Assembly: GCF_000737335.2 (NCBI RefSeq)
Contig: NZ_JMCC02000030.1
Span: 1 to 64,000, forward strand
DNA: 64,000 nt
DNA from: Enhygromyxa salina
Lineage (GTDB): Bacteria; Myxococcota_A; Polyangia; Nannocystales; Nannocystaceae
Direction of reading: 5' to 3'
Part shown: positions 46,175 to 55,109 of the stretch, piece after piece
Layout of the letters: the number at the start of each line of letters is the position of its first letter
Numbering within the stretch: the first letter of the stretch is position 1
Notes under the pieces: model-generated
What the model saw: the letters and a program-made list of their open reading frames with translations, nothing else
Databases searched by the model: none
What the model was told of the DNA's origin: nothing
Translations under genes and position numbers: made by a program

Positions 46175-47371
46175 ATGAGTGGTGAACCCGACCCGCGCTT
46201 TACTGATGACGCTGTCAACTTCGAGGTCTTGCGCGAGCGGTCGTTCAACCTGCGCTGGGCCACGCTGCCCGCCGACGTGATCCCGCTGACGGCGGCCGAC
46301 ATCGACTTTCCGGTCGCGTACGAGATCCGCGAGGCGGTCAAGGCATGGATCGATCGTGGCTACTTCTCGTACGGGCCAGCCGAGGGGCTGCCCGAGTTTC
46401 GAGCGGCCGCGGCGACGATGCTGCGAACCCACAAGGGCATCGCCAACGCGAGCGCCGAGCAGGTCTTGGCCACCAACTCTGCAGCCGCCGCGCTCGAGAC
46501 CGCCGCTCGCTTCATGCTCACGCCTGGCGACGAGGCGATCATCTCGGATCCCGTGGACTTCTTGTTTCAGCGCTCGGTCGAAGCCGCTGGCGGGACCGCC
46601 GTTCGCTGGGCCTGCGACCCGGCCACCGGGGCCGTGGACTTCGAGCAGCTGGCCAAGCTGATCACCCCACGCACCCGCATGATCGGCCTGTGCAACCCGC
46701 TCAACCCCGTCGGCAAGGTCTGGACCGCGGCCGAGCTCGAGCAGCTGGCCAAGCTCGCCAACGCGCACGATCTATGGATCCTGAGCGACGAGATCTGGAG
46801 TGACATCGTGTACGGCGACGCCCGCCACGTGGCGATCGCCAGCGATCACTTTGGCGTCGCCGGGCGCACCGTCACGGTCACCGGCTTGTCCAAGACCTTC
46901 GGGCTCGCGGGCATGCGGATCGGGCTGCTGCACGCCAGCGACGAGGCGGTTGTAGAGGGCTTGTTGGAGGCTTCTGGCGCTCGCTCAACGGCCAACGGCG
47001 CGGCGACGATCTCCCAGGCTGCCGCCATCGCCGCATGGGAGCAGGGCTGGGACTGGGCACAGGGCTTCTTGCGTCACCTCGAGGCGCAGCGTGAATTCGC
47101 TGTGCGGCGGCTCCGCGAGATCCCCGGGATCGAGCTGCGCGCACCCGATGGTTGCTACGTGCTGTTCCCGTCGATCCGGCAGACCGGGCGCAGCTCGGAG
47201 TGGATCGCCGAGCACTTGCTCGAGCGTCACCGGGTCGCCGTGGTTCCGGGTGCGGCCCGCTGGTTTGGACCGGGCGCCGAAGGCCACATCCGAATCAGCT
47301 TTGCCACATCCCGCGCGGTGCTCGAAGAAGGCCTGTCGCGGGTGGCGGCCGGGCTGCAGGCGCTTGCCTGA
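46175..47371 (+). CDS. PLP-dependent aminotransferase / C-S lyase (PatB/MalY type)
   Basis: The 398-residue fold-type I PLP enzyme shows VIPLTAADIDFPVAYEIREAV at the N-terminus, as in PatB/MalY cystathionine beta-lyases. Other motifs are GYFSYGPAEGLPEFR, CNPLNPVGKVW, ILSDEIWSDIVY and the PLP lysine in TGLSKTFGLAGMRIG. The C-terminal part ends with an Arg-containing GHIRISFATS that binds substrate carboxylate. It could be a C-S lyase or an aminotransferase; these cannot be separated by eye. It follows the FAD monooxygenase gene after nine bases, suggesting a small metabolic operon. Confidence 0.88.
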   Translation: MSGEPDPRFTDDAVNFEVLRERSFNLRWATLPADVIPLTAADIDFPVAYEIREAVKAWIDRGYFSYGPAEGLPEFRAAAATMLRTHKGIANASAEQVLATNSAAAALETAARFMLTPGDEAIISDPVDFLFQRSVEAAGGTAVRWACDPATGAVDFEQLAKLITPRTRMIGLCNPLNPVGKVWTAAELEQLAKLANAHDLWILSDEIWSDIVYGDARHVAIASDHFGVAGRTVTVTGLSKTFGLAGMRIGLLHASDEAVVEGLLEASGARSTANGAATISQAAAIAAWEQGWDWAQGFLRHLEAQREFAVRRLREIPGIELRAPDGCYVLFPSIRQTGRSSEWIAEHLLERHRVAVVPGAARWFGPGAEGHIRISFATSRAVLEEGLSRVAAGLQALA

Positions 47372-47520
47372 AGAAACGCTGTCCGGCCTGCACCGGGGTC
47401 TTGGCACCACAGCGGTGACGGCCCCGGCGATGGCTGCCCGCCCAACACCGCCCATGAATCGCAAGTCACCGCCCATATTTTGTTGGACGGCGCCGCGAGC
47501 CTGGGCAATGCTCGGATGCG

Positions 47521-48099
47521 GTGCAGCTCCTCGGCGGCGAAGTCAGGGATGCGGACGGATACATATTCGTCCGCAACGCGTCGGTGCCCGATGAGCGCCG
47601 CGCCCGACAGATCCTGGCCACCGTGGACGAGGCCCTGCGCAAGAGCGGTCACCGAGCCGTGCTGTTCGACACGCGCGACATGGAAGCGCCAAGCGAGTCG
47701 GTGAACGCGATCCTGCGCTGGTGGGTGGACGCGGGGCGGCTGCACGACAAGGTCGCGCTGCTGGTCAAGTCGGACCTCAAGCGGATCGCCAGCAACATGC
47801 GGGCGCTCTCGGTTGGGGTGAAGATGCGCTCGTTCCACGAGCTGCAAGAGGCCGAAGTGTGGCTGCGCAAGCCGCTGCCGCGGGTGCGCGCGGCGTCGGG
47901 TCCGGCGGCGGCAGCCGCGGCTGCGAAGGATGCGGAAGAACGCCCGCCCAGTCCGTTCAAAGGGACGCTCAACTCGCGCGGTCGGGAGACCGGGACCGTG
48001 GCTGGCAGCAAGGACGCGGGAACAACGAGCGAGTCGGGGCCCGCGAGTCGCTGGCGGTCGCCGTTGTTGCGCGGCATTGGCTCGGGCGACAAGAGCTGA
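47521..48099 (+). CDS. STAS/SpoIIAA-like domain protein
   Basis: The 192-residue product begins at GTG 47521. Residues 1-115 resemble the SpoIIAA-like STAS fold: YIFVRNASVPDERRARQILATVDEALRKSG, HRAVLFDTRDM, then RLHDKVALLVKSDLKRIASNMRALSVGVKMRSFHELQEAEVWL. This is the pattern of short proteins that sense or bind partners in regulation. The tail of about 75 residues is low complexity and probably disordered. There is no membrane segment. It lies 149 bp downstream of the aminotransferase gene. Function is unknown; a regulatory role is inferred from the fold. Confidence 0.7.
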   Translation: MQLLGGEVRDADGYIFVRNASVPDERRARQILATVDEALRKSGHRAVLFDTRDMEAPSESVNAILRWWVDAGRLHDKVALLVKSDLKRIASNMRALSVGVKMRSFHELQEAEVWLRKPLPRVRAASGPAAAAAAAKDAEERPPSPFKGTLNSRGRETGTVAGSKDAGTTSESGPASRWRSPLLRGIGSGDKS

Positions 48100-48116
48100 G
48101 CGCCGTCGCGCCGCGT

Positions 48117-48902
48117 TCAGCGGGCTGCGTCTTCGAGCTCCTCTGGGCAGTACTGCAGACGGACCCAGTCGGGCCATCGGTGGCGTAGGCGAACAATCAA
48201 GCTGCCGCAGGCGCCAGCGCGGTTGACTGTCTCGAAGAACGAGCTGCCCAGATGATACAGGTTTGCCGGCTTCAGCTCGCGCGCGAGCGTCGGGTAGTGT
48301 CGCGTCGATATCGAGAGCCGCTGCTTGGGCTTGATGGTTTGCTCGAGCTTGGAGAGGTCGGCCTCCCATGCGTCGAGGACCGCCCCCGTGACGCCGAGCT
48401 TCCGCAGCTGTGCAACATTGGCGAACAGCCACGCCTCGATTGAGTAGTAGGGCGTCAGCGTGATCAGCTTGCTCATCGCGCACTCGACTCGAGGCCCGTG
48501 TGCGCCGTCGCCGTCGATCTTGGCGAAGTGACCACGCACGATCGCGCGGACCTTGCCGCGAATGACCTCGTCGAAGGTGTCCAGGTTGTGCGATCGATCT
48601 TGGCCCCACGTGACGTCGCTGTCGACGTGGAAGAACACGAAGCCATCGCTGCGCAGCACTTGCTCGGCGATCTGCCTGCACAAGCGCAGGACTTTGGCGT
48701 GGTCCCGGGGCTTCTTGCTCTTCCATGCCGCGGTCGCCTCTGCCCGGGCGGCATCGTTGACTGGCGCGAAGGTCAGCCATTCGCCGCTCGCTACCTGCGG
48801 CGCGAGCAGGTCGAAGATCCGCCGACAGAGCTGCTCGATCGTTTCGAACGCCCACTTCGAGTTGTCTTCGGTGAGGAGTAAGACCGCGACGTCGCTCACC
48901 AC
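48117..48902 (-). CDS. TOPRIM-like protein (DUF4276/RloB-type), partner of ABC ATPase
   Basis: The 261-residue product starts at GTG 48902, overlapping the ATPase stop by seven bases. Its layout fits TOPRIM-fold nucleases paired with ABC ATPases (RloB, AbiLii, AriB/DUF4435, DUF4276). VAVLLLTEDNSK gives the conserved acidic residue (Glu12), VFFHVDSDVTW provides Asp94-x-Asp96, and YYSIEAWLFAN matches the IEaWLlaD motif of DUF4276. A predicted role is the toxic or nuclease subunit of an anti-phage system, activated through the ATPase. The C-terminal ~80 residues are helical with no motif. Subfamily assignment is by eye and tentative. Confidence 0.7.
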   Translation of the reverse strand: MVSDVAVLLLTEDNSKWAFETIEQLCRRIFDLLAPQVASGEWLTFAPVNDAARAEATAAWKSKKPRDHAKVLRLCRQIAEQVLRSDGFVFFHVDSDVTWGQDRSHNLDTFDEVIRGKVRAIVRGHFAKIDGDGAHGPRVECAMSKLITLTPYYSIEAWLFANVAQLRKLGVTGAVLDAWEADLSKLEQTIKPKQRLSISTRHYPTLARELKPANLYHLGSSFFETVNRAGACGSLIVRLRHRWPDWVRLQYCPEELEDAAR

Positions 48903-50176
48903 AGCCCCTTGTTGCGCATGATCTCGCTGACGTGCTGGAGGCCGACATCTAGGGACTTGAAGAACTCGTCGGCCTCGGCCTCGCTCAGGTTGCGCCAGAC
49001 GATCTCGCCCGACTCGGCGAGCTCGCAGATGACGAGGTTGTGGGTGGTTCCGAAGGTCTCACGGGCGAGGGGCAGGCAGTCGAGCAGGAGCGGGTTTTGG
49101 CTGGTGAGGAACGCCTGGGTGTTGAGCTCGTCCATGAGCTCGAGGAGGCGCTCGATCCACGAGTGGTGCATGCCGTTCGCTAGCTCGTCTACGATGATCG
49201 TGGACTCGCAGGCGTAGAGCTTGATGAGGATCGCTAGCAGCCGCTTCTCGCCGAACGACAGGTGGTCATGGGGGATCTCATTGCCGTTGGCGGTCTCGAG
49301 GCGGACCAGCGGCTTGGCAAAGACCGAACGTTTGATCCCTTCTTTGGTGGCTGCTGACGTCTTTGTGAGAACGAGTCGGGCATCTGTGTATTGCGTGAGT
49401 TCGATGAACCGCGCCAACGGCGTGGCGGTTCCATCGAGTGTCATGCTGTCGGTGATGGGTTGATTCGTATTCTTCAGCTGAGACAGCACATCGCCGGCAA
49501 GATGGTGTCCAACGCTCACCCACTCCGTCTCGCTATGCCCGAGGCGCGTGACCCCCAAAGCTGGTGTGCGGTCATGGTGATTTGCTTCTTGCGCGAACAA
49601 CTCGCGGAAGGTCTCGACCCCTTCGCTCACACGCGTCAACGCGTAACCATAATATCGCAAACTGTCGACCGCGATGTCGATGTTCGGCACGTCGGTAGGT
49701 AGTCCTAACCGGGCATCATGAACTAGAGCGAGAAATAGCCTTGCGTCATTGATGAGCCCGAACGAGGTCGCGTGAGCATCAATCTTAGGAACGATACTGC
49801 CACAGATCACCCGCGCACCACGAGCAGTGACAGTAGACTCGTTCGCGTCGCTCTCAATGTGAACAGCCGCTTCACCGTGATGGAACACTCCAGAGAACTC
49901 TACCTTCGCGCCGCCACCGTTCGAGCCAATTTTGTTGCTCAGCGTCCCTTCGAGCGCAAATTCCCCGTCCTCCAGCCGAAACCCAATCTCGAATTCATCC
50001 CGCGCAAACTCATGGAAATTATTGCGGATCAGCGCCGACGCCAACCCAAGCAAGGTCGTCTTCCCCGCGCCGTTGCGCCCAACAACCGCGTTGATCTGCC
50101 CCCCAAACCGAACCACCGACCCCGGCTTGACGTGCCGAAATTTGTCCACCCGCAGGTAAGTGAGCTTGGACGGCAT
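48896..50176 (-). CDS. ABC-type AAA ATPase of an OLD/RloA/AbiL-like pair
   Basis: The 426-residue protein has Walker A GRNGAGKT (33-40) after a typical LRVDKFRHVKPGSVVRFGGQINAVVG start. The signature is LSFGEKRLL (306-314) and Walker B is STIIVDE (325-331). The switch region is FLTSQNPLLLD, with Gln where most relatives have His. The insert between Walker A and signature is alpha/beta and holds VPKIDAHATSFGLIND. This is the ATPase type found in OLD, RloA, AbiLi, AriA and Septu systems. It is coupled to the TOPRIM-like gene. Base composition around 49.4-50.0 kb is more AT-rich than flanks, a sign of transfer typical of defence genes. Confidence 0.88.
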   Translation of the reverse strand: MPSKLTYLRVDKFRHVKPGSVVRFGGQINAVVGRNGAGKTTLLGLASALIRNNFHEFARDEFEIGFRLEDGEFALEGTLSNKIGSNGGGAKVEFSGVFHHGEAAVHIESDANESTVTARGARVICGSIVPKIDAHATSFGLINDARLFLALVHDARLGLPTDVPNIDIAVDSLRYYGYALTRVSEGVETFRELFAQEANHHDRTPALGVTRLGHSETEWVSVGHHLAGDVLSQLKNTNQPITDSMTLDGTATPLARFIELTQYTDARLVLTKTSAATKEGIKRSVFAKPLVRLETANGNEIPHDHLSFGEKRLLAILIKLYACESTIIVDELANGMHHSWIERLLELMDELNTQAFLTSQNPLLLDCLPLARETFGTTHNLVICELAESGEIVWRNLSEAEADEFFKSLDVGLQHVSEIMRNKGLW

Positions 50177-50215
50177 TTCGCGGGCATCCTAGCACAGCCC
50201 CGCGCAACCCAACCA

Positions 50216-50731
50216 TCAGCTGTCGCGGCACAGCCGATCGACCCGCTTGAGCATCGTCGGCAGCCGAAACCGCCCGTGCATGCGCCCCACGTCGACCGCC
50301 GCCACCGCCGGCTCGACCCCCAGCGCCGTCACGTAGACCGGCCGCTTCCCTTCCCCGCGCACCACCTCGATCGCGGCCCCGTTGTCCCGAAACGGACTCT
50401 TCGCGACGCCAACCACCGCGACCTCACCCCCGAGCGCCGCGTGCAGATACCCGCCAAGCCCAAGCGTCCCCGCGTCATCCAGCACCACATACCCATCCAC
50501 GACCACCAAGTGAATCCGCTGCTGCACGCGCTCCAACACCGCGAGCAAGCACGGCAGCTCGCGCTTATAGAACGCGCCCGGCACATACTGCGCGACGCCG
50601 TCGATCCGATGCACGACCTCGGCGACCGCCTCGGAAGCCAGCCAGCTCTGCAGCACGACGCACGCCGCGACCGCGACCGTTGGCTCCCCCGCCGCCGACT
50701 CCCGGTAGTCAACGTCAATGCAGGCGATCAT
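50216..50731 (-). CDS. Minimal endonuclease V-like protein
   Basis: The 171-residue protein matches endonuclease V in motif order: ACIDVDY with Asp6 (GVDVSY in the family), QYVPGAFYKRELPCLLAVLE with Glu58, LVVVDGYVVLDDAGTLGLGGYLHAAL with Asp79, and VVGVAKSPF. The three acidic metal ligands are therefore present. It is about 50 residues shorter than typical EndoV (about 220) and DGYVV replaces DGhGi. EndoV cuts DNA or RNA next to inosine. The gene begins six bases after the SNF2 helicase gene, so both are likely one operon. A nuclease role is probable; inosine specificity is untested. Confidence 0.8.
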   Translation of the reverse strand: MIACIDVDYRESAAGEPTVAVAACVVLQSWLASEAVAEVVHRIDGVAQYVPGAFYKRELPCLLAVLERVQQRIHLVVVDGYVVLDDAGTLGLGGYLHAALGGEVAVVGVAKSPFRDNGAAIEVVRGEGKRPVYVTALGVEPAVAAVDVGRMHGRFRLPTMLKRVDRLCRDS

Positions 50732-50737
50732 GTTGGC

Positions 50738-53700
50738 TCAGTCCAGCAGCGCCAACAGCTCCGCGCGCGTGATCGCGTGGGCCCCCGAGGCGTCCCCGAC
50801 CGCGGTCTCGGCCAGCTTCCGCTTGCGATCCTGCAGGCTCAGGATCCGCTCTTCCACCGTATCTGTCGCAATCAAGCGATGCACCAATACGGGCTTGTCC
50901 TGCCCAATGCGGTGCGCACGATCAGCGGCCTGATCTTCTACAGCCGGATTCCACCAAGGATCCAGCAAGAACACATTGTCCGCCGCGGTCAGGTTCAACC
51001 CAATACCGCCAGCCTTGAGCGACAGCAGCATCACCGGCGGCCCGCTGGGATCCTGAAATGCATCGACCACGCCCTGGCGGTCCCGGGTTGATCCATCCAA
51101 GCGCTCAAACCCGATCCCGCGGGCCCGCAGCGGCAGCTCGACGAGATCCAGCAGGCTGGTCCACTGCGAGAACACCAGCGCCTTGTGGCCCTCGTCAATC
51201 ACCTCGTCGAGGGTCTCGAGCAGCAGCTGAATCTTCGAGCTGGGCGCCAGCGGATCTTTCGCCTTGGCCTTGCCGCCAGCCTCGGCCGCCCGCACACGCC
51301 CACCAGGCAGCAGCGCAGGGTGGCACGCAGCCTGCCGCAGCCGCAGCAGCGCCTCGAGCACCTGCATCACGTTGGCCCCGGTCGACAAGCTCTCGACCAC
51401 CTGCTCTTGGGTCGCGGCCCGCACGGCGTCGTAGGTGCGCCGCTCGTCCACGCTCAGCTCACAGCGCAGCACGACATCGGTCCGCGGCGGCAGCTCGGTC
51501 GCGACCTCGGACTTGAGCCGACGCAGCACGAACGGGCGGATCCTTCGGCGCAGGCGGCCGGCGGCGTCGTCGTCCCCGACCGAGATCGGCTTGACGTAGC
51601 GATCCGTGAACTCCCCGCGTCCGCCCAGCAAGCCGGCCTGCAAGAAGTGAAACTGGCTCCACAGATCCTCGAGGTGGTTCTCGACCGGGGTGCCCGTCAG
51701 CGCGACCTTGAAGCTGGCCTGCAGCTTGTAGGCCGCGCGCGCGACCTTGCTGGTCGGGTTCTTGATCGCCTGGGCCTCGTCGAGCACCGCGGTGTCCCAG
51801 ACCCGCGCGCCAAGCAGCTCGATGTCGAGTCGCAAGATCGCGTAGGTGGTGAGCACGACGTCGGCCTCGTCGTCTAGGGTCCGGGTGGGGCCGTGGTACA
51901 CGCTCGCGCGCAGGCCCGGACGGAAGCGCTCGATCTCCGCCTTCCAGTTGTGCAGCACGGAGGTCGGCGAGACCACCAAGGTCTGGCGCCGCACGCCCTC
52001 GTGCACGCCCTTGCGAAGCACACACAGGGTCTGAATGGTCTTGCCAAGACCCATGTCGTCGGCGAGCAGACCGCCAAGCTCGACCTCGCGCAGGAACGAG
52101 AGCCAGTCGACACCGCGGCGCTGGTAGTCGCGCAGCTCGGCGTCTAGATCAGCAGGCAGCTGGGCCGGCGGGATCCGATCGAAGTTGCCGACCAACGCGG
52201 CGAGTCGATCGAACTCCGGTGGCGGGGCCTGGTCCAGCGCCTGGGCGAGCGCGGCGAGATCCAGGATCGCGGCCCGCTTGCCAGCCGTGTCGCGCTCGGC
52301 CGCGGTCGCCTCGCGGGCCGCGAGCAGATCCGCGACGAGGTGGCCGTGCTGGCTCATGAACCCCGCGGGGATCCGACCAAAGCCACCGCCGAGCAGCGGC
52401 GCGAACTCTTCGCCGCCCGCCCAGGCCCGGACCACCGCGAGACCATCGGCGCGACGCATGCCCTTGCGGACCCGCGCCAGGCCCCCGCGAAGATCATGCG
52501 GGTGCTCGTCGGTGTCGAGGCTGCCGAATTCATCGGGCTCGTCTGCGTCGTCGAGCGCGGCCGCGCCGACCGGGACGAAGTAGAGCTCGAACGCGCCGTC
52601 CTTGCCCAGGATCAGCTTGGGCTCGAGCGGCGCAGCTTCAAAGAAGTCTTCGTGGCCATCGCCCGCGAGCTCGAGCTCGGCCTCGCTCTGCTCGAGCAGC
52701 CGGCCAAGCTCGATCGCCTCGGTCGCGCCCAAGTTCTTGCGCACGCCAAGCTCGAGATCGAATTTCTCGCGCAGCCGCGAGCGCAGCAGCTTCTCGACCC
52801 GCAGATCCCGAACCGGTAGATCTGCGCCGCGCTGCTTGCCCTTGCGCTCGAGCAAGGTCAGGCGATCCCCGTCGGCCCGCGCGATCGGAGGATCGCCATA
52901 CACGATCGTTGGCAGCACCTGCAGCGCGTCGCCGTCGCGCAGGGTCGTCAGCTGGATCCGCGGTCGGATCTTCACGCTGCCCGGCAGCCGCGGGGTGTCG
53001 ATCGTGATCGGCAGCTGCTTGCGTAGCTCCGGCAGCAGCTGGCCGACGAGCGTGGCGACCTCGGCGTTGGCGAAGATCTGGCCCTTGCGCAGGGCCTCGA
53101 ACAGCTCGGGGGCGAGCCCGTGCGATCCAATTGCGTGGAGCGTGCGACCCCGCCGGAGCGCCCCGTTCTCGTACAGCTCGTTGATCTCGGGATCCTGCTC
53201 GATCCGGGCCACGAACTCGCCGCCTTTGGTCTCGCTCACGCGCAGGCGCAGCCCCGAAGAAGGCTTGCCGAACTCGACCCTGCGCCCATCGAGCTGCACG
53301 TCGACCGCCCGCGACAGATACTCGAGCACGTCGGCCATGAGCTTGGGTGGGATCTTGGCTTTGACCGCCGGCCCAAACCGCTGCTCGAACGCGCGGTCGG
53401 CCTTGTCTGCGGTGAACGGCGGCGCGCCGGGGACCTTGCCGCGCTCGAGCTTGGCGAGCGAGGCCGGCATCAAGACTTCGCTGCCCTCGTTGACCAGCAC
53501 GCGGCGCAGCTTGAGCGGGCCCCGACGACTGCGCAGGCGGTAGCCAACGTGCGCGACTGGGGCTCGCGATTCGCCGGGCAGCGACTGGCCCTGCTTGCGG
53601 GCCTCGGCCAGGGCGATCGCCGCCGCCGCGACGTGCTCGCACGCCTCGGTTCGAGCGTCGCAGTCGCAGTCCCAGTCCTCGCCGCTGGGCTCGAGCGTGA

Positions 53701-53860
53701 CCGTGTTCGCGGGCAAACCCGGGACCGACTCGACCCGGAAATCCAGCTCCTCGCCGCGGATCCGCAGCCCGTGCACCTTGCCCGCGCGCGCCGCCTTCAC
53801 CGCGCGAGACCACTGAGCGGGAGAGCAGCCGTCACGGACGGTCTGGAGGTAATCCTCCAC
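50738..53860 (-). CDS. SNF2-family helicase/ATPase with SWIM zinc finger
   Basis: The 1040-residue protein has an N-terminal SWIM finger with Cys65, Cys67, Cys74 and His76 (CDCDARTEACEH). A region of about 500 residues specific to bacterial SNF2 proteins follows, then the two-lobe motor: LADDMGLGKTIQT (about 597-609), DEAQAIKN (about 692), LTGTPVENHLEDLWSQF, SQWTSLLD, LLSLKAGGIGLNLTAAD and DRAHRIGQ (about 977-984). All helicase motifs look intact. Such proteins remodel protein-DNA complexes, often RNA polymerase or nucleoid proteins. It is followed by an endonuclease V-like gene with six bases between, suggesting a joint role in DNA repair or RNA/DNA quality control. Confidence 0.93.
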   Translation of the reverse strand: MEDYLQTVRDGCSPAQWSRAVKAARAGKVHGLRIRGEELDFRVESVPGLPANTVTLEPSGEDWDCDCDARTEACEHVAAAAIALAEARKQGQSLPGESRAPVAHVGYRLRSRRGPLKLRRVLVNEGSEVLMPASLAKLERGKVPGAPPFTADKADRAFEQRFGPAVKAKIPPKLMADVLEYLSRAVDVQLDGRRVEFGKPSSGLRLRVSETKGGEFVARIEQDPEINELYENGALRRGRTLHAIGSHGLAPELFEALRKGQIFANAEVATLVGQLLPELRKQLPITIDTPRLPGSVKIRPRIQLTTLRDGDALQVLPTIVYGDPPIARADGDRLTLLERKGKQRGADLPVRDLRVEKLLRSRLREKFDLELGVRKNLGATEAIELGRLLEQSEAELELAGDGHEDFFEAAPLEPKLILGKDGAFELYFVPVGAAALDDADEPDEFGSLDTDEHPHDLRGGLARVRKGMRRADGLAVVRAWAGGEEFAPLLGGGFGRIPAGFMSQHGHLVADLLAAREATAAERDTAGKRAAILDLAALAQALDQAPPPEFDRLAALVGNFDRIPPAQLPADLDAELRDYQRRGVDWLSFLREVELGGLLADDMGLGKTIQTLCVLRKGVHEGVRRQTLVVSPTSVLHNWKAEIERFRPGLRASVYHGPTRTLDDEADVVLTTYAILRLDIELLGARVWDTAVLDEAQAIKNPTSKVARAAYKLQASFKVALTGTPVENHLEDLWSQFHFLQAGLLGGRGEFTDRYVKPISVGDDDAAGRLRRRIRPFVLRRLKSEVATELPPRTDVVLRCELSVDERRTYDAVRAATQEQVVESLSTGANVMQVLEALLRLRQAACHPALLPGGRVRAAEAGGKAKAKDPLAPSSKIQLLLETLDEVIDEGHKALVFSQWTSLLDLVELPLRARGIGFERLDGSTRDRQGVVDAFQDPSGPPVMLLSLKAGGIGLNLTAADNVFLLDPWWNPAVEDQAADRAHRIGQDKPVLVHRLIATDTVEERILSLQDRKRKLAETAVGDASGAHAITRAELLALLD

Positions 53861-53940
53861 CAGCGACGGACATAGTCTGGCGCTGCGGCGCGGGCAAATG
53901 CGGCAGCTGCGCGCGCGGCTCTCGGGGCGTGTCTGCTTTC

Positions 53941-53970
53941 AACGATTATCTTTTAAAATCAAATAGTTAC
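53941..53970. promoter_or_regulatory. AT-rich island in divergent promoter region
   Basis: A 30-bp stretch around TTTTAAAA (53951-53958) is almost pure A/T in an otherwise GC-rich sequence. It lies between the SNF2 gene start (53860, minus) and the D-amino-acid oxidase start (54134, plus). It could be an UP-like element or promoter core for either gene. The rest of this 273-bp region has no other feature I can name. Confidence 0.45.
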
Positions 53971-54133
53971 AGCTGAACCGGGGCGCCAATTTGGGGTACC
54001 TTCGCCGGTGAGGTCAGATCCCCCGACAGCGCGACTCACGTGAATCCGCGGGCCGCCACACCCTGGCCAAGCCAAGCCGCCCACGGGCGGGCCAGAAGCC
54101 CGGCCCGCACCTATAGTCCCCCTCGCAGCCCGC

Positions 54134-55108
54134 ATGAGTACGCCCGAGATCATCGTCATCGGTGCTGGCGTGTCCGGCCTGAGCTGCGCCATCGAGCTCG
54201 CGCGGGCGGGTCGGCGCGTGCAGGTCTGGACCGCCGTCGCGCCCGAGCAAACCACGTCGAGCAAAGCGGCGGCGTTTTGGTACCCCTACCGCGTCGACCC
54301 GATCGAGCGCGTGGGTCCGTGGGCGGCGGTCGGCTACGAGCGCTTCGCGAGGATCGCCGGCAACCTCACGCTTGGGCCCACGGCGGGCGTGATCATGCGC
54401 GAGGCGATCGAGGTGTTCCCCGAGCCCGTGCCGGATCCGCCGTGGTCGCGCTACGTCGACATGTATCGCCACGCGATCCCCGAAGAGCTGCCGCCGGGCT
54501 ACGGCCACGGCGTCGTGTTCGAGGCGCCCGTGATCGAGATGCCGCGCTACTTGCCGTGGTTGGTGACGGAGCTCGACAGGTACGGCGTCGAGATCGTGAT
54601 CCGCCGGGTCGACTCGCTCTCGCCTGCCTTGGACTTAACGGGGGTCGTCGTCAACACGACGGGGCTCGGCGCCCGCGAGCTCGTGGGTGACGCGCGCGTG
54701 TACCCGGTCCGCGGGCAGACGGTTCGGCACCGACGCGGCGCGCTCGATCGGGTGTTGATCGACGAGCACTCGGCCCACGGGATCACCTACGTGATCCCCC
54801 GCGGCGACGACGTGGTGCTGGGTGGCGTCGCGCAGGAGCACGAAGAGTCGCTCGCCGAAGATCCCGCGCAGACCGTTGCGATCGTGGAGCGCTGCACCCG
54901 GATCGAACCACGGCTCGCGAGCACGCAGCGGCTTGGCGTCAGCGTGGGGTTGCGGCCGTGTCGCGACGAAGTCCGGCTCGACCAAGAAGTCCGCGACGGG
55001 CAGTTGATCGTCCACAACTACGGTCACGGCGGCTCGGGCGTGACCTTGTCGTGGGGCTGCGCCGAGGACGTCCAGCAGCGCGTCAGCGCGTGGCTGAAGC
55101 GCGAGTGA
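54134..55108 (+). CDS. D-amino-acid oxidase family flavoenzyme
   Basis: The 324-residue protein has the FAD motif IIVIGAGVSGLSCAIELARAG at the N-terminus, AAAFWYPYRVDP (the conserved substrate-pocket region), VVVNTTGLGARELVGD, YPVRGQTV, VGLRPCRDEVRLD and HNYGHGGSGVTLSWGCA. The last two are the classic D-amino-acid/D-aspartate oxidase signatures, with the Arg that binds the substrate carboxylate. It lacks a signal peptide and a peroxisomal tail, as expected for bacteria. It likely oxidises D-amino acids to keto acids, perhaps from peptidoglycan turnover or prey. It stands alone; the next gene converges on it one base after its stop. Confidence 0.92.
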   Translation: MSTPEIIVIGAGVSGLSCAIELARAGRRVQVWTAVAPEQTTSSKAAAFWYPYRVDPIERVGPWAAVGYERFARIAGNLTLGPTAGVIMREAIEVFPEPVPDPPWSRYVDMYRHAIPEELPPGYGHGVVFEAPVIEMPRYLPWLVTELDRYGVEIVIRRVDSLSPALDLTGVVVNTTGLGARELVGDARVYPVRGQTVRHRRGALDRVLIDEHSAHGITYVIPRGDDVVLGGVAQEHEESLAEDPAQTVAIVERCTRIEPRLASTQRLGVSVGLRPCRDEVRLDQEVRDGQLIVHNYGHGGSGVTLSWGCAEDVQQRVSAWLKRE

Positions 55109-55109
55109 G

